64,000 nucleotides of DNA, from positions 554,651 to 618,650 of the forward strand of contig NZ_BIFH01000013.1 in NCBI RefSeq assembly GCF_003967355.1, written 5' to 3'. This document shows positions 42,669-50,702 of the stretch, piece after piece. The position numbers were made by a program, and so were the translations under genes. The notes under the pieces were generated by a model that saw only the letters and a list, made by a program, of their open reading frames with translations, ran no database searches and was not told the DNA's origin. This DNA is from Embleya hyalina (lineage in GTDB: Bacteria > Actinomycetota > Actinomycetes > Streptomycetales > Streptomycetaceae). Position 1 is the first letter of the stretch. Each line of letters opens with the position of its first letter.

Positions 42669-43580
42669 TCACCCGATCCACCGGAAGAGAATTCGGTTGT
42701 AATCCCCCTCGACCCGCCGGGCCTCGAGACCATTGGGCAGGTTTGTTTCGTCGGCATCGATATCGATGCGGCCGGTGGCGCGATCCAAGGTGAAAGCGAT
42801 GAAACCGGCGGCCTGATCCACCGCGTCGCGAAGCACGGTCACCGTGTGCCCCCTGGTCACGTCGCCATGTCGTATCTCCGGAGTGAACGAGGCCGGATAA
42901 GGGCGGGCCCGTCCGGCCTCGACATCGACCCGCCGTGCGTTCTGCTCCAGGCTCAGCACGAATCCGGGATCCGCGGCGAACGCCACGCAAATCTCCGTTG
43001 TGCCCAGTCGCCCACAGTCGTCCACCGGCGAGGGCGGTGTCGACTCGAGTTCGACCCTGGCGATGAAGGCACCCAAATAACCGACACGATCGGCCGCGAA
43101 CTCGACTTTGGTCCGGGTGGTCGTGGGTGTGTACTCGAACGTCCGGGAGACCCAGTCGCGCGGGCCGGCACCGGACGGGTGGTAATCCCGACGCAGCGAG
43201 TCCGTCGAACCGTCCGTCGGCCCGATGGTGACCGAATACCACTGTTGTTCGGGCGCTCCGGTGTGATCGTCCTCGACGAAATCGGGCGCATCCATCCAGG
43301 CGATGACGATCGCACGTCGAGGGACGGTATCGATGGTCTGGTGGACGGCTCCCGGCAGGTCGATCTCGCTTGCCGGTGGGTTCCCGCCGCTCTTCAGCCG
43401 CAGCGCCTGGGTTGTTCCCGGGCATCGGTGTCCCGGCTCGAGGGCGTGGAGTTCGACCCCGTCCCGGGAGACCGTCCAGCCCGGGATTCCGGGGGAGCGG
43501 TCTCGGGTGTAGGTCTCGGCGCGTGGGGGCGGACCGAGATCCGGCCGATCGAACGAGGCGTTGTCGAAGCCGACGGTCAT
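42669..43580 (-). CDS. Lectin-like protein, unknown function
   Basis: 303 residues. The first ~185 residues (VGFDNASFDRPDLGPP, IPGWTVSRDGVELHALE) look like a galactose-binding-like domain; the last ~100 form a beta-rich part with two cysteines (DDCGRLGTTEICVAF). No signal peptide. Encoded between the secreted relative and two small Ig-like proteins. Not recognised beyond fold type. Confidence 0.65.
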   Translation of the reverse strand: MTVGFDNASFDRPDLGPPPRAETYTRDRSPGIPGWTVSRDGVELHALEPGHRCPGTTQALRLKSGGNPPASEIDLPGAVHQTIDTVPRRAIVIAWMDAPDFVEDDHTGAPEQQWYSVTIGPTDGSTDSLRRDYHPSGAGPRDWVSRTFEYTPTTTRTKVEFAADRVGYLGAFIARVELESTPPSPVDDCGRLGTTEICVAFAADPGFVLSLEQNARRVDVEAGRARPYPASFTPEIRHGDVTRGHTVTVLRDAVDQAAGFIAFTLDRATGRIDIDADETNLPNGLEARRVEGDYNRILFRWIG

Positions 43581-43652
43581 GTGCCCTGCTTCCTTCCGCA
43601 GGCGGACGATGTGCTTCTTCCGGGAGGCGGAGGCAAAGAACGGCGTCGATTC

Positions 43653-43961
43653 CTAGGTGGGGACGAAGGCGATGTTCATCGAGTTGCTCCTGACGCCGAA
43701 TTCCGTCTCCACGCAGACGGCCACGGTTTGCGGTGCGAGGTTGTCCCACGGGCGACGCGACCGTGCCTCCGAGTCCTTGCCGAAGGGTTCGGCCGGCGCG
43801 CGCCCGATCATCTCGCCCACCCGATCCCCATCCAGGCGGAAGAAGACCGCCTGCGTCACCTGAAGCAGATCCCGGCCTCTGAAGACGATCTCGTCGCCCC
43901 AGGCGAAGCCGTGTTCGGCGTACAAAACACTCGTGATCCTCGGCGTGACGACGTCGGTCAT
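43653..43961 (-). CDS. Small IPT/TIG-like protein, copy 1
   Basis: 102 residues from the ATG at 43961. The pattern PRITSVLYAEHGFAWGDEIVF, then V-rich strands and a C-terminal SNSMNIAFV, suggests a single Ig-like (IPT/TIG) domain. It is clearly related to the next gene (shared GDEIVF/GEEIVF, GKDSE and LxLxVxT blocks). No signal peptide. Function unknown. Confidence 0.65.
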   Translation of the reverse strand: MTDVVTPRITSVLYAEHGFAWGDEIVFRGRDLLQVTQAVFFRLDGDRVGEMIGRAPAEPFGKDSEARSRRPWDNLAPQTVAVCVETEFGVRSNSMNIAFVPT

Positions 43962-44111
43962 CCGCGCGGACTCCGTTTCCTTCCGGGCGATCGGCGTCCG
44001 GCGACTCGCGGGAGAACGAAGGGCTCTCCGACGCGGCCGCAGGAGCGGTCGTCGCCGTCCTGGGGGGACGTGGAGGCGGCCGGGCGGCCCGGAGGCCACC
44101 CGGCCGTATTC

Positions 44112-44417
44112 CTACGGGTTCACGAACCGGACCGGGCCGGCGAGATTGCTGGAGCGACTTCCGTCCGCGGTGACAAGCTGCAGGTACACCTGCTGCTCCT
44201 TGAGCTTGTCGTCCAACGAGCGCCGCGCGGCGACCTCCGAATCCTTGCCTTGCGGGTGGGCTTCGAGCAGCACGCCCAAGGACTGTTGGTTCTTGTCGTA
44301 GACGACCGCGTGATCGACATCCTCGAAGTACTCGCCGAGGAAGACGATCTCTTCGCCCGGGGCAACCCCGTGCTTGTCGTCGTAACGCAATGCATCAATT
44401 CTGGGTGAATCGGACAT
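44112..44417 (-). CDS. Small IPT/TIG-like protein, copy 2
   Basis: 101 residues, a paralogue of the preceding gene: SPRIDALRYDDKHGVAPGEE matches PRITSVLYAEHGFAWGDE, and PQGKDSEVAARRS matches PFGKDSEARSRRP. Likely a single Ig-like domain without export signal. It lies just downstream of the peroxidase gene on the same strand and may be co-expressed. Confidence 0.65.
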   Translation of the reverse strand: MSDSPRIDALRYDDKHGVAPGEEIVFLGEYFEDVDHAVVYDKNQQSLGVLLEAHPQGKDSEVAARRSLDDKLKEQQVYLQLVTADGSRSSNLAGPVRFVNP

Positions 44418-44545
44418 GAATTAAACTCCGCCTTTTCGCTCGTGGGAAGTCTCGGATGCCGGATGCCCCCGAGACGAGATGTGGAATTCGGTGACCCGCA
44501 CCGACAGCCGGAGGCGGATTCATCCGCTCCCGGTCGGGCGAGCCG

Positions 44546-46342
44546 TCAGACGGTCCCGGCGACGCGCAGCAGGTCGGACATGTAGAACGTGCCGCCCTTT
44601 TGGCCGAGGGTCGGTTGCCACTTCGTGTCCGCCGACGCATTATGCATGAGATAGGACTCGGGATCGGCCTTCACCAACGCGAAGATCACCTCGCCGACGA
44701 TCGCGCTGCCGACGATGCCGAGTTTGAGGCTTCCGACGTCCGGGCGCTTGGCCTTGACCTCGTCGATCGCGCCCTCGCCGAGGATGTAATACCAGAGCGG
44801 GACGTTCGCGAAATCCTTGGTGAAGCCGGCCGTCTTCGTCAGGTTGAAATCCTGCACCGTGTAGGGGTCCCGCTTGATTTCGTATGCCTTGAACACGGCT
44901 GCGGCCACGGCTTCTCCGGACGGAAGTCCCTTGCCGTGTTTTCCGGTGAAACTGTTCGCCCGTCTCATGTTGCGAATGGCGATGGAACACAGCGGAGCGT
45001 AGTCCTGATCCTGGTACGGAGCGGTTTTCGGCAACGGCTTTCGGTCGGCCGAGTTCTCCAGCCAGTTCAACGGACTGTCGATCGGCGGCGGCATCTGCAG
45101 GAACCCGTGGATGACGCGCCGATCGAACCTCTTCGCGTATTGGGTCTGTGGTGCGTCGCCGCCGTGTGATCCGGTTGCCGGTACGACGAAGAACCGTCGC
45201 CAGTCGACGACCCGGCTGGGGCGCAGGCGGGAGAACGGCCTGCGCAGGTCGAAGAGGTGCCCGGTCGTGACGTCGTTGAGTGTGTATTCCTCGACCGGGA
45301 GGGAGTGCAGTCGATATGCGGCCGCAGTGAACTCGACGGGCAGGGCGACGGGTTTCGCGGGATCGGGGTTGAAGAGCGGGAACCGGGCCTTCGGCTCCTC
45401 GGCGATCTTCCGGAGCCTGTCGTAGACGTCCTTCGCCAGGATTCTCGGAAGCCAGTCGTTCAGGATCATCCACTGGTAGTGCCAGACGACCTGCCGTTTC
45501 GCCTCGGTGAACAGGGAGGCGTCCGGGACCGAACCCTTGAGCATGTCGACCACGGCGTTGTGAAACTTCATGAACGCCAGATGCAGTTGAATCGTGATGA
45601 TCGTGTTGTCGTCGCGTGGATCCGCGATGACGGGCACGTCCTGGGGGTTTCGCGGAACGTCGTACTCACGATCCGGGTCGATCCAGAACTTCCCGGCTTC
45701 CACGTTGTCGTAGAACGCGAACGACTGTGTCTTCGGGCCGAGGCCGTACACGTGCGAAAGATCGACCCGGGCGTCGCGATAGTTCGTCGTCTTGGCCGGA
45801 TCGTTCCGGTCGAACTCGGCGTCGGCCTGGAAGGTGATGTTGTGGTCCAGGAACTGACCGACGTACGTGTATCCCGCCGGGATGCCGGCGTCCGCGGGGG
45901 TGGTGCTCGACAGGTCGGCCGGTTTCGCCAGGTAGGCATCCGGGATGCGTTCGCCCGGCTGGGCGCATCTCTTGGTCTTCGGGTCCGGTCGGTTGACGTC
46001 CATCGGGCCGCCGGGAGTACCGAGTTCCTCGATCTGGTCGTCGCCCGGCGCGTAGGGACCCAGGTCGAGAAAGAGTCTTTCGTACACACCGGTTTCCACC
46101 ACCGGCCCCTCCGGGGCGGTGCCCCCGCCGCCTCCCGCGCCGGGGCCGGCTCCGTCGAGCGAAGGCAGTCGGAGGGGGCATCCGTGGCTCGTGAAGGTCG
46201 GGTCCGCGATCGGGCCGTGGACGAGGCCGAGGGGGACGTGCCCGTCCCCGTTCCCCAGGAGTTGGTCGAGAAGTCGTGCGCGGACCCGCCCGCGGAGGGC
46301 GGTGACATCGTCGGGAGCTTCGGTCGGCGTAGCCAGGGCCAT
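44546..46342 (-). CDS. Haem peroxidase of animal-peroxidase fold
   Basis: 598 residues from the ATG at 46342 (a longer form starts at 46369). The distal haem histidine is in VGQFLDHNITF (near 167), the catalytic arginine in IADPRDDNTI (near 240), and the proximal histidine in AAYRLHSLP (near 346). These are signatures of the cyclooxygenase/peroxidasin superfamily (PF03098), rather than of catalase-peroxidases. No signal peptide. It is divergent from a ferritin-like gene. Bacterial members have uncertain physiological substrates. Confidence 0.85.
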   Translation of the reverse strand: MALATPTEAPDDVTALRGRVRARLLDQLLGNGDGHVPLGLVHGPIADPTFTSHGCPLRLPSLDGAGPGAGGGGGTAPEGPVVETGVYERLFLDLGPYAPGDDQIEELGTPGGPMDVNRPDPKTKRCAQPGERIPDAYLAKPADLSSTTPADAGIPAGYTYVGQFLDHNITFQADAEFDRNDPAKTTNYRDARVDLSHVYGLGPKTQSFAFYDNVEAGKFWIDPDREYDVPRNPQDVPVIADPRDDNTIITIQLHLAFMKFHNAVVDMLKGSVPDASLFTEAKRQVVWHYQWMILNDWLPRILAKDVYDRLRKIAEEPKARFPLFNPDPAKPVALPVEFTAAAYRLHSLPVEEYTLNDVTTGHLFDLRRPFSRLRPSRVVDWRRFFVVPATGSHGGDAPQTQYAKRFDRRVIHGFLQMPPPIDSPLNWLENSADRKPLPKTAPYQDQDYAPLCSIAIRNMRRANSFTGKHGKGLPSGEAVAAAVFKAYEIKRDPYTVQDFNLTKTAGFTKDFANVPLWYYILGEGAIDEVKAKRPDVGSLKLGIVGSAIVGEVIFALVKADPESYLMHNASADTKWQPTLGQKGGTFYMSDLLRVAGTV

Positions 46343-46618
46343 CGAGGGTGTGCCTTTCGCGTACGGCATCGCGTGTGGGCGTTGGGAGGACGCGGGAAGC
46401 GCTCGGTGACCGGATGGTCCGGACCCGCCGAGACGCAGCCATGGTTGCCCCGCGTCGGCCCCTTTGGCGTCCCAGGGGAGACAAAGTCACTACAACGGGT
46501 TGGTTGTTTGCTCTGGATGGCGGTCAAGAGGTCGCCGGCCGACCGTGCCGGGCGCACGCTCGGACCGTCGAGCGCCCTTCGGCGCCACCGCTCGTCCATC
46601 GACCCACCGGAGGATCAG

Positions 46619-47653
46619 ATGACCACGACCCTCGTCGAACCGTCCCTCGCGGAGCGGATCTCTCACCACGTCCTACGCGACAACTCGAAGGACATGGACG
46701 AGATCCGGGATCAGCTGCAGTGCGCGATCGACCTGGAACTCGCCACCATCCCGGCCTATCTCTGCGGCCTGTGGTCGATCAAGGACAAGAAGAGCGCCAC
46801 CGGCAAGCCCGCGTACGACCTGATCAAGAGCGTCGTCCTGGAGGAAATGCTCCACATGGGCCTGGCCTGCAACATGCTCACCGCCATCGGAGGAGAGCCG
46901 AAGATCGATCCTCCCGCCTACCCGAAGACTCTGCCGGGCGGAGTGGGCGGCGACCTGGTCGTTCACCTCCAGGGCTTGACCAAGGACTACGTCAAGGGCA
47001 CCTACCTGGCCATCGAAGCCCCGGAAATCCCGTCCCTTCCGCCGCTGACGACCGGCACTCCGGTCACGATCGGGTCCTTCTACGACACGCTGCTGAGACG
47101 GCTGAGGCGGCACAGTCCGGCACTCACGCGCGCGCATCAACTGGGCGACGTGGGACTCGGTCTCTTCGAGATCCAGGACTTCGCCGACATCGAGCGTGCG
47201 ATCGCCGAGATCAAGGCACAGGGCGAAGGTACGGCAACCGTCCCCGGCATCTCCGACGAACCCGATGAACTCGCCCACTACTACAAGTTCGCGCAGATCG
47301 TGGCGGGTGGCCAACTCGTCAAGAAGGGCACGGGACGATGGGAGTACAGCAAGGACCTGCCCGTGCCCTTCCCCGAGGCATGGCCCATGGTCGAGGTACC
47401 CAAGGGCGGTTATGCGACCAAGTACACGGTGAGCGCGGACGTCCAGAAGAAGATGACGGCTTTCAACGGCGCGTACAAAGTCGTACTCGGGCTCCTGCGG
47501 GACGCGTGGACGACATCCGGGGACGGGCGGAAGTCGCTGTCCGCGGCGGTCTCCGCGATGGGAAAACTGGAGAGTCTGGCGACCCCGCTTCTCGAGGAGG
47601 CGGACCCCAAGAACCCGGCACAACACTTCGGACCGGAATTCCTCGGCGCGTGA
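46619..47653 (+). CDS. VioB-type ferritin-like protein (PF12902-like)
   Basis: 344 residues. Helical iron-binding segments are CAIDLELATIPAYLCGLW, SVVLEEMLHMGLACNML and DEPDELAHYYKFAQIV, giving Glu and Glu-x-x-His ligands of a ferritin-like diiron site. The group includes the ferritin-like domain of VioB, which couples imine intermediates in violacein biosynthesis. Start at 46619 follows GGAGGATCAG. A partner to the divergent peroxidase and the downstream PLP enzyme is plausible; the actual reaction is unknown. Confidence 0.75.
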   Translation: MTTTLVEPSLAERISHHVLRDNSKDMDEIRDQLQCAIDLELATIPAYLCGLWSIKDKKSATGKPAYDLIKSVVLEEMLHMGLACNMLTAIGGEPKIDPPAYPKTLPGGVGGDLVVHLQGLTKDYVKGTYLAIEAPEIPSLPPLTTGTPVTIGSFYDTLLRRLRRHSPALTRAHQLGDVGLGLFEIQDFADIERAIAEIKAQGEGTATVPGISDEPDELAHYYKFAQIVAGGQLVKKGTGRWEYSKDLPVPFPEAWPMVEVPKGGYATKYTVSADVQKKMTAFNGAYKVVLGLLRDAWTTSGDGRKSLSAAVSAMGKLESLATPLLEEADPKNPAQHFGPEFLGA

Positions 47654-47738
47654 AGAACTCCGCCGCCGCAGGACGTGGGGATCGTTCGATCCGTGCGTCG
47701 CACCCGTCAAGTCACCGCAACGTCAAGGAGCTTGAATC

Positions 47739-49118
47739 ATGACGACCACATCTTCGCGGAAGACCGTCGCACCGGACGCGGATGTCGCCCTTGCCTCGAG
47801 TGTCGACCGGGCGGTGTCGATCGAACGCCTGAGGCGGATCGCCGACCCCGAGGAACGCCTTGTCGCATACACGCGGATCGTCACGGAGAAGGTGTTCAAC
47901 CTCGGCATCGCGAACAACGTCCTGTTGTTCGACATGCTGAACAAGGAAGTGTTCACCCAGGTGAAACTCGCAGAGCCGGACGCCGAGTACGTATTGCCGC
48001 CGTACGGACAGCAGGACCTGCTCGATCCGATCACCACGTTCCTGCAACACACCTTCTCACCCGCCATCGATGCCGAGTACGACGTGTACGCCACCGCCGG
48101 TGGTTCGGGGGCGCTGGAGTCGTTGGCGTTCGCGCTGATCCACGGCGGGGTGCTGGCCCCCGGCGACCGGGTTCTGTTGCCGGCGCCCTTTTGGCCCGGC
48201 TTCCTGTGGTGTTTCGAACAGCGCCCCCAACTTCGGTGCGTACCCGCGCGCCTGGACGGTCCCGATCGACTCGACCTGACCGTGGACGCGTTGAACCGCG
48301 CCTACGAAGCCGTATCGGATCCCAAACCCAAGCTGCTCGTACTCACCAATCCGCACAACCCGCTGGGCGTCAACTACGAGAAGAAGTTGCTGGAGGACGT
48401 GTGCCGGTGGGCACTCGACCGCCAGATGCACATCGTCTCCGACGAGATCTACGCGCATTCCCAGAGCACGGGTAAGGGCGGATTCACCAGCGTCCTGTCC
48501 CTGGACGCCTACGCCACCGCCCCCGACCGCATCCACCTTGTGTACGGTCTGACCAAGGACTTCGGCCTGTCGGGGTTTCGCATCGGCTTCCTGGTCTCCA
48601 AGTCGAACGACGTTCGCAAGGTCATGCAGGGCGACGAGACCTGGAAGTCGTTGTCGTGGTTCGGCCCGCTCGACTCCCTCAAGGCCGCATACGCGCGCAA
48701 GATGTTCGGCACCACCCACGAACCCGGCGACTTTCCGACGAAGCTGATGCAGCACTACGCCACACAACTGAAGGCCGCCCACGACAAGGCCGCCAAGAAG
48801 CTCGACGACGAGCAGATCGCCTACGTGGGAAAGGGCCAGAACGGCCGCAATGCCGCCCAGTTCTTCCTGCTCGACCTGAGCAAGTACCTGGACAGCGCCA
48901 AACTTCCGGATGACCTGGTACTGATCAACCACGAGATCGATCGACGAGAAGCCCGTCTGGAGGCGTTCCTCCGCACGGACGCCAAGGTGCTGCTCCTGCC
49001 CGGCGGAGAAATGCACTGTCCGCGTCCCGGCTTCTTCCGGCTTTGCTACACCGCCGACACGGTCGAGCGAGTCGGCACGGCGATCACCAACATCGCCACT
49101 TCACTCAAGAAACTCTGA
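47739..49118 (+). CDS. Fold-type I PLP enzyme, ACC-synthase/aminotransferase-like
   Basis: 459 residues. Motifs: TNPHNPLGVNY, IVSDEIYAHS, PLP-binding YGLTKDFGLSGFRIGFL, and a substrate-binding Arg in FFRLCYT. The KDxGLxGFRxG block resembles ACC synthases and related PLP enzymes more than standard aspartate aminotransferases. It lies 85 nt after the ferritin-like gene. An imine-forming step feeding a ferritin-like/peroxidase pair would fit a small-molecule pathway, but substrate and product cannot be inferred. Confidence 0.8.
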   Translation: MTTTSSRKTVAPDADVALASSVDRAVSIERLRRIADPEERLVAYTRIVTEKVFNLGIANNVLLFDMLNKEVFTQVKLAEPDAEYVLPPYGQQDLLDPITTFLQHTFSPAIDAEYDVYATAGGSGALESLAFALIHGGVLAPGDRVLLPAPFWPGFLWCFEQRPQLRCVPARLDGPDRLDLTVDALNRAYEAVSDPKPKLLVLTNPHNPLGVNYEKKLLEDVCRWALDRQMHIVSDEIYAHSQSTGKGGFTSVLSLDAYATAPDRIHLVYGLTKDFGLSGFRIGFLVSKSNDVRKVMQGDETWKSLSWFGPLDSLKAAYARKMFGTTHEPGDFPTKLMQHYATQLKAAHDKAAKKLDDEQIAYVGKGQNGRNAAQFFLLDLSKYLDSAKLPDDLVLINHEIDRREARLEAFLRTDAKVLLLPGGEMHCPRPGFFRLCYTADTVERVGTAITNIATSLKKL

Positions 49119-49177
49119 GCCTCGGTACCCGCGTCGCGACGACGTCGACCGACGTCGGTCCGGTCCGGTTCGGCAGG

Positions 49178-49222
49178 GCGTACCAGGGGAGGCGGCTCGG
49201 TTGTCGGTCTCCCCTGGTACGC
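49178..49222. terminator. Hairpin between converging genes
   Basis: 14-bp exact arms 49178-49191 and 49209-49222 (GCGTACCAGGGGAG and its reverse complement) with a 17-nt loop, between the PLP enzyme and the converging AhpD-like gene. Confidence 0.7.
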
Positions 49223-49242
49223 GGGTGTGTGGAGGTCTCGGG

Positions 49243-49716
49243 TTATCCGTGTTGCCCGGGGTGGTAGTCGCCGGCGGGCGTTTGGATCATCACGTTCCCT
49301 CGGTTGAAGGCGTTGATGATGGCGATCTGGGCGACCAGGTCCGCGAGTTGGTCCTCGTCGTAGTACTTGGCGGCATTCGCCCAGACCTCGTCCGGGACGC
49401 CGCCCGCGGCGTCGGCGATGCGGGTGCCCTGTTCGGCCAGTTCCAGGGCGGCGCGTTCGGCATCGGTGAACACGGTGGCCTCCCGCCAGGCCACGACCAG
49501 GTTCAGGCGTACCGAGCTTTCCCCGGCGTGGGCAGCGTCCTTGGTGTGCATGTCGATGCATCCGGCACAGCCGTTGATCTGACTGGCGCGAAGCATCACC
49601 AGTTCCCGCGTCGCGGCCGGCACCGTCGAGTCCGCGAGCGACCTGCCTGCCGCGATGAGGTGCTTCATGGCCTTGGCCGCGACGGGGCTGGTCATGAAGT
49701 TCAGACGGGCGTTCAT
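49243..49716 (-). CDS. Carboxymuconolactone decarboxylase / AhpD-like protein
   Basis: 157 residues. The CxxC active-site pair is in GCAGCIDMHTKDA near residue 51, with a conserved region LNLVVAWREATVFTDAERA. The family includes alkylhydroperoxidase-like and CMD-like proteins. The ATG follows GGGAG. Divergent from nothing; it lies downstream of the TetR gene on the same strand, so it may share its regulation. Confidence 0.85.
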   Translation of the reverse strand: MNARLNFMTSPVAAKAMKHLIAAGRSLADSTVPAATRELVMLRASQINGCAGCIDMHTKDAAHAGESSVRLNLVVAWREATVFTDAERAALELAEQGTRIADAAGGVPDEVWANAAKYYDEDQLADLVAQIAIINAFNRGNVMIQTPAGDYHPGQHG

Positions 49717-49750
49717 GGTGCGCTCCCTGCTGTTGTCCGCTGTTGCCCCT

Positions 49751-50617
49751 CTAAGACAGGGCGCCTCGGCGGCTTGTGACAGGTGCGGGTGTGACGTGCG
49801 TCTCCCGGTCGGGCGGTGACGGTGCGCCGGGGGCCGGGTCGGGTGCGGCGGGGTCGTTCCCGTCGGATGTGGGCCGTCGAGGGGGTTGGGCGAGGAGGCC
49901 GTCGATGATCACCCGGAGTTTCCAGGCGGCCCTGGCGTCCTGGTCGCCGCCGGTGAGTCTCGGTGCCAGGGCCCGCAGGGTGGGGTACCGGTCGGCGGGC
50001 AACGTCCGGAAGGTGGCGTCGAGTCGGGCGGTGAACGTCTCGGGCACGGTCGGGTCGGTGTCGGTCGCGGTGTCGGTCGTGGTGTCGGCTCCGGTATCGG
50101 ACGAGGGTGCCGCGGGGGGCCGCCGGGAGTGGGGGGCGCCGGTGTTCTCCAGGGCGGTCGAGTAGATGTACTGGCCGAGCAGGTCGATGGCCCAGGAGCA
50201 GGCGTCGTCGTCGAGCCCGCCCGCCCGAAGCAGGCGTGCCATCTCCTCGGTCAGGCGCAGGCCGTGCCGGCCGGGCAGGGCGTCCCGCAGGCCGACGGAG
50301 GCGATGTCGTTGTGGCGGGCCAGGGCCGCGACGATGCGCCCGACGAGCAGTTCGAGGCGGGTACGCCAGTCCCCGGCGCCCTCGTCGGGCACGACCACGT
50401 CCGCCACCGCGTGGTCGAGGACGAGCGCCATCAGCTCCTGCCGGTCGCGGACGTAGACGTAGAGCGAGGCGGGACCGGTCTCCAGGGCCTGGGCGACGCG
50501 TCGCAGGCTCACCGCTTCGCAGCCCAGCTCGTCGACGAGCGTGATGGTCGCGGCCAGCACGGCGTCCAGGCCGAGCATGGATTTCGAGGGGCGGGAGCGT
50601 GAGCGGGCTTGCGGCAT
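49751..50617 (-). CDS. TetR-family regulator
   Basis: 288 residues. The HTH (AVSLRRVAQALETGPASLYV) is near residue 40, followed by a TetR-class C-terminal domain (LELLVGRIVAALARHNDIAS, GLDDDACSWAIDLLGQYIY). An Asp/Thr-rich low-complexity insert lies around residues 170-195. Divergent from an MFS exporter with two operators between. Confidence 0.87.
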   Translation of the reverse strand: MPQARSRSRPSKSMLGLDAVLAATITLVDELGCEAVSLRRVAQALETGPASLYVYVRDRQELMALVLDHAVADVVVPDEGAGDWRTRLELLVGRIVAALARHNDIASVGLRDALPGRHGLRLTEEMARLLRAGGLDDDACSWAIDLLGQYIYSTALENTGAPHSRRPPAAPSSDTGADTTTDTATDTDPTVPETFTARLDATFRTLPADRYPTLRALAPRLTGGDQDARAAWKLRVIIDGLLAQPPRRPTSDGNDPAAPDPAPGAPSPPDRETHVTPAPVTSRRGALS

Positions 50618-50630
50618 GGCATGAGCCTAC

Positions 50631-50685
50631 CTTGACGAATGCTGTTCGTTAAGGGCACTCTGCTTGACGAACAGTGTTTGTTAAG
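50631..50685. promoter_or_regulatory. Two 23-bp TetR operators
   Basis: Near-palindromes at 50631-50653 and 50663-50685 both begin CTTGACGAA and end GTTAAG; their centres are 32 bp apart, between the divergent tetR and MFS genes. Confidence 0.65.
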
Positions 50686-50702
50686 CGTGTGAGGGAGACC
50701 CG

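Noticed and set aside
40432-49118. Region considered as a mobile island
   Set aside because: Composition differs from the flanks by eye, but no integrase, insertion sequence, tRNA or attachment repeat was found.
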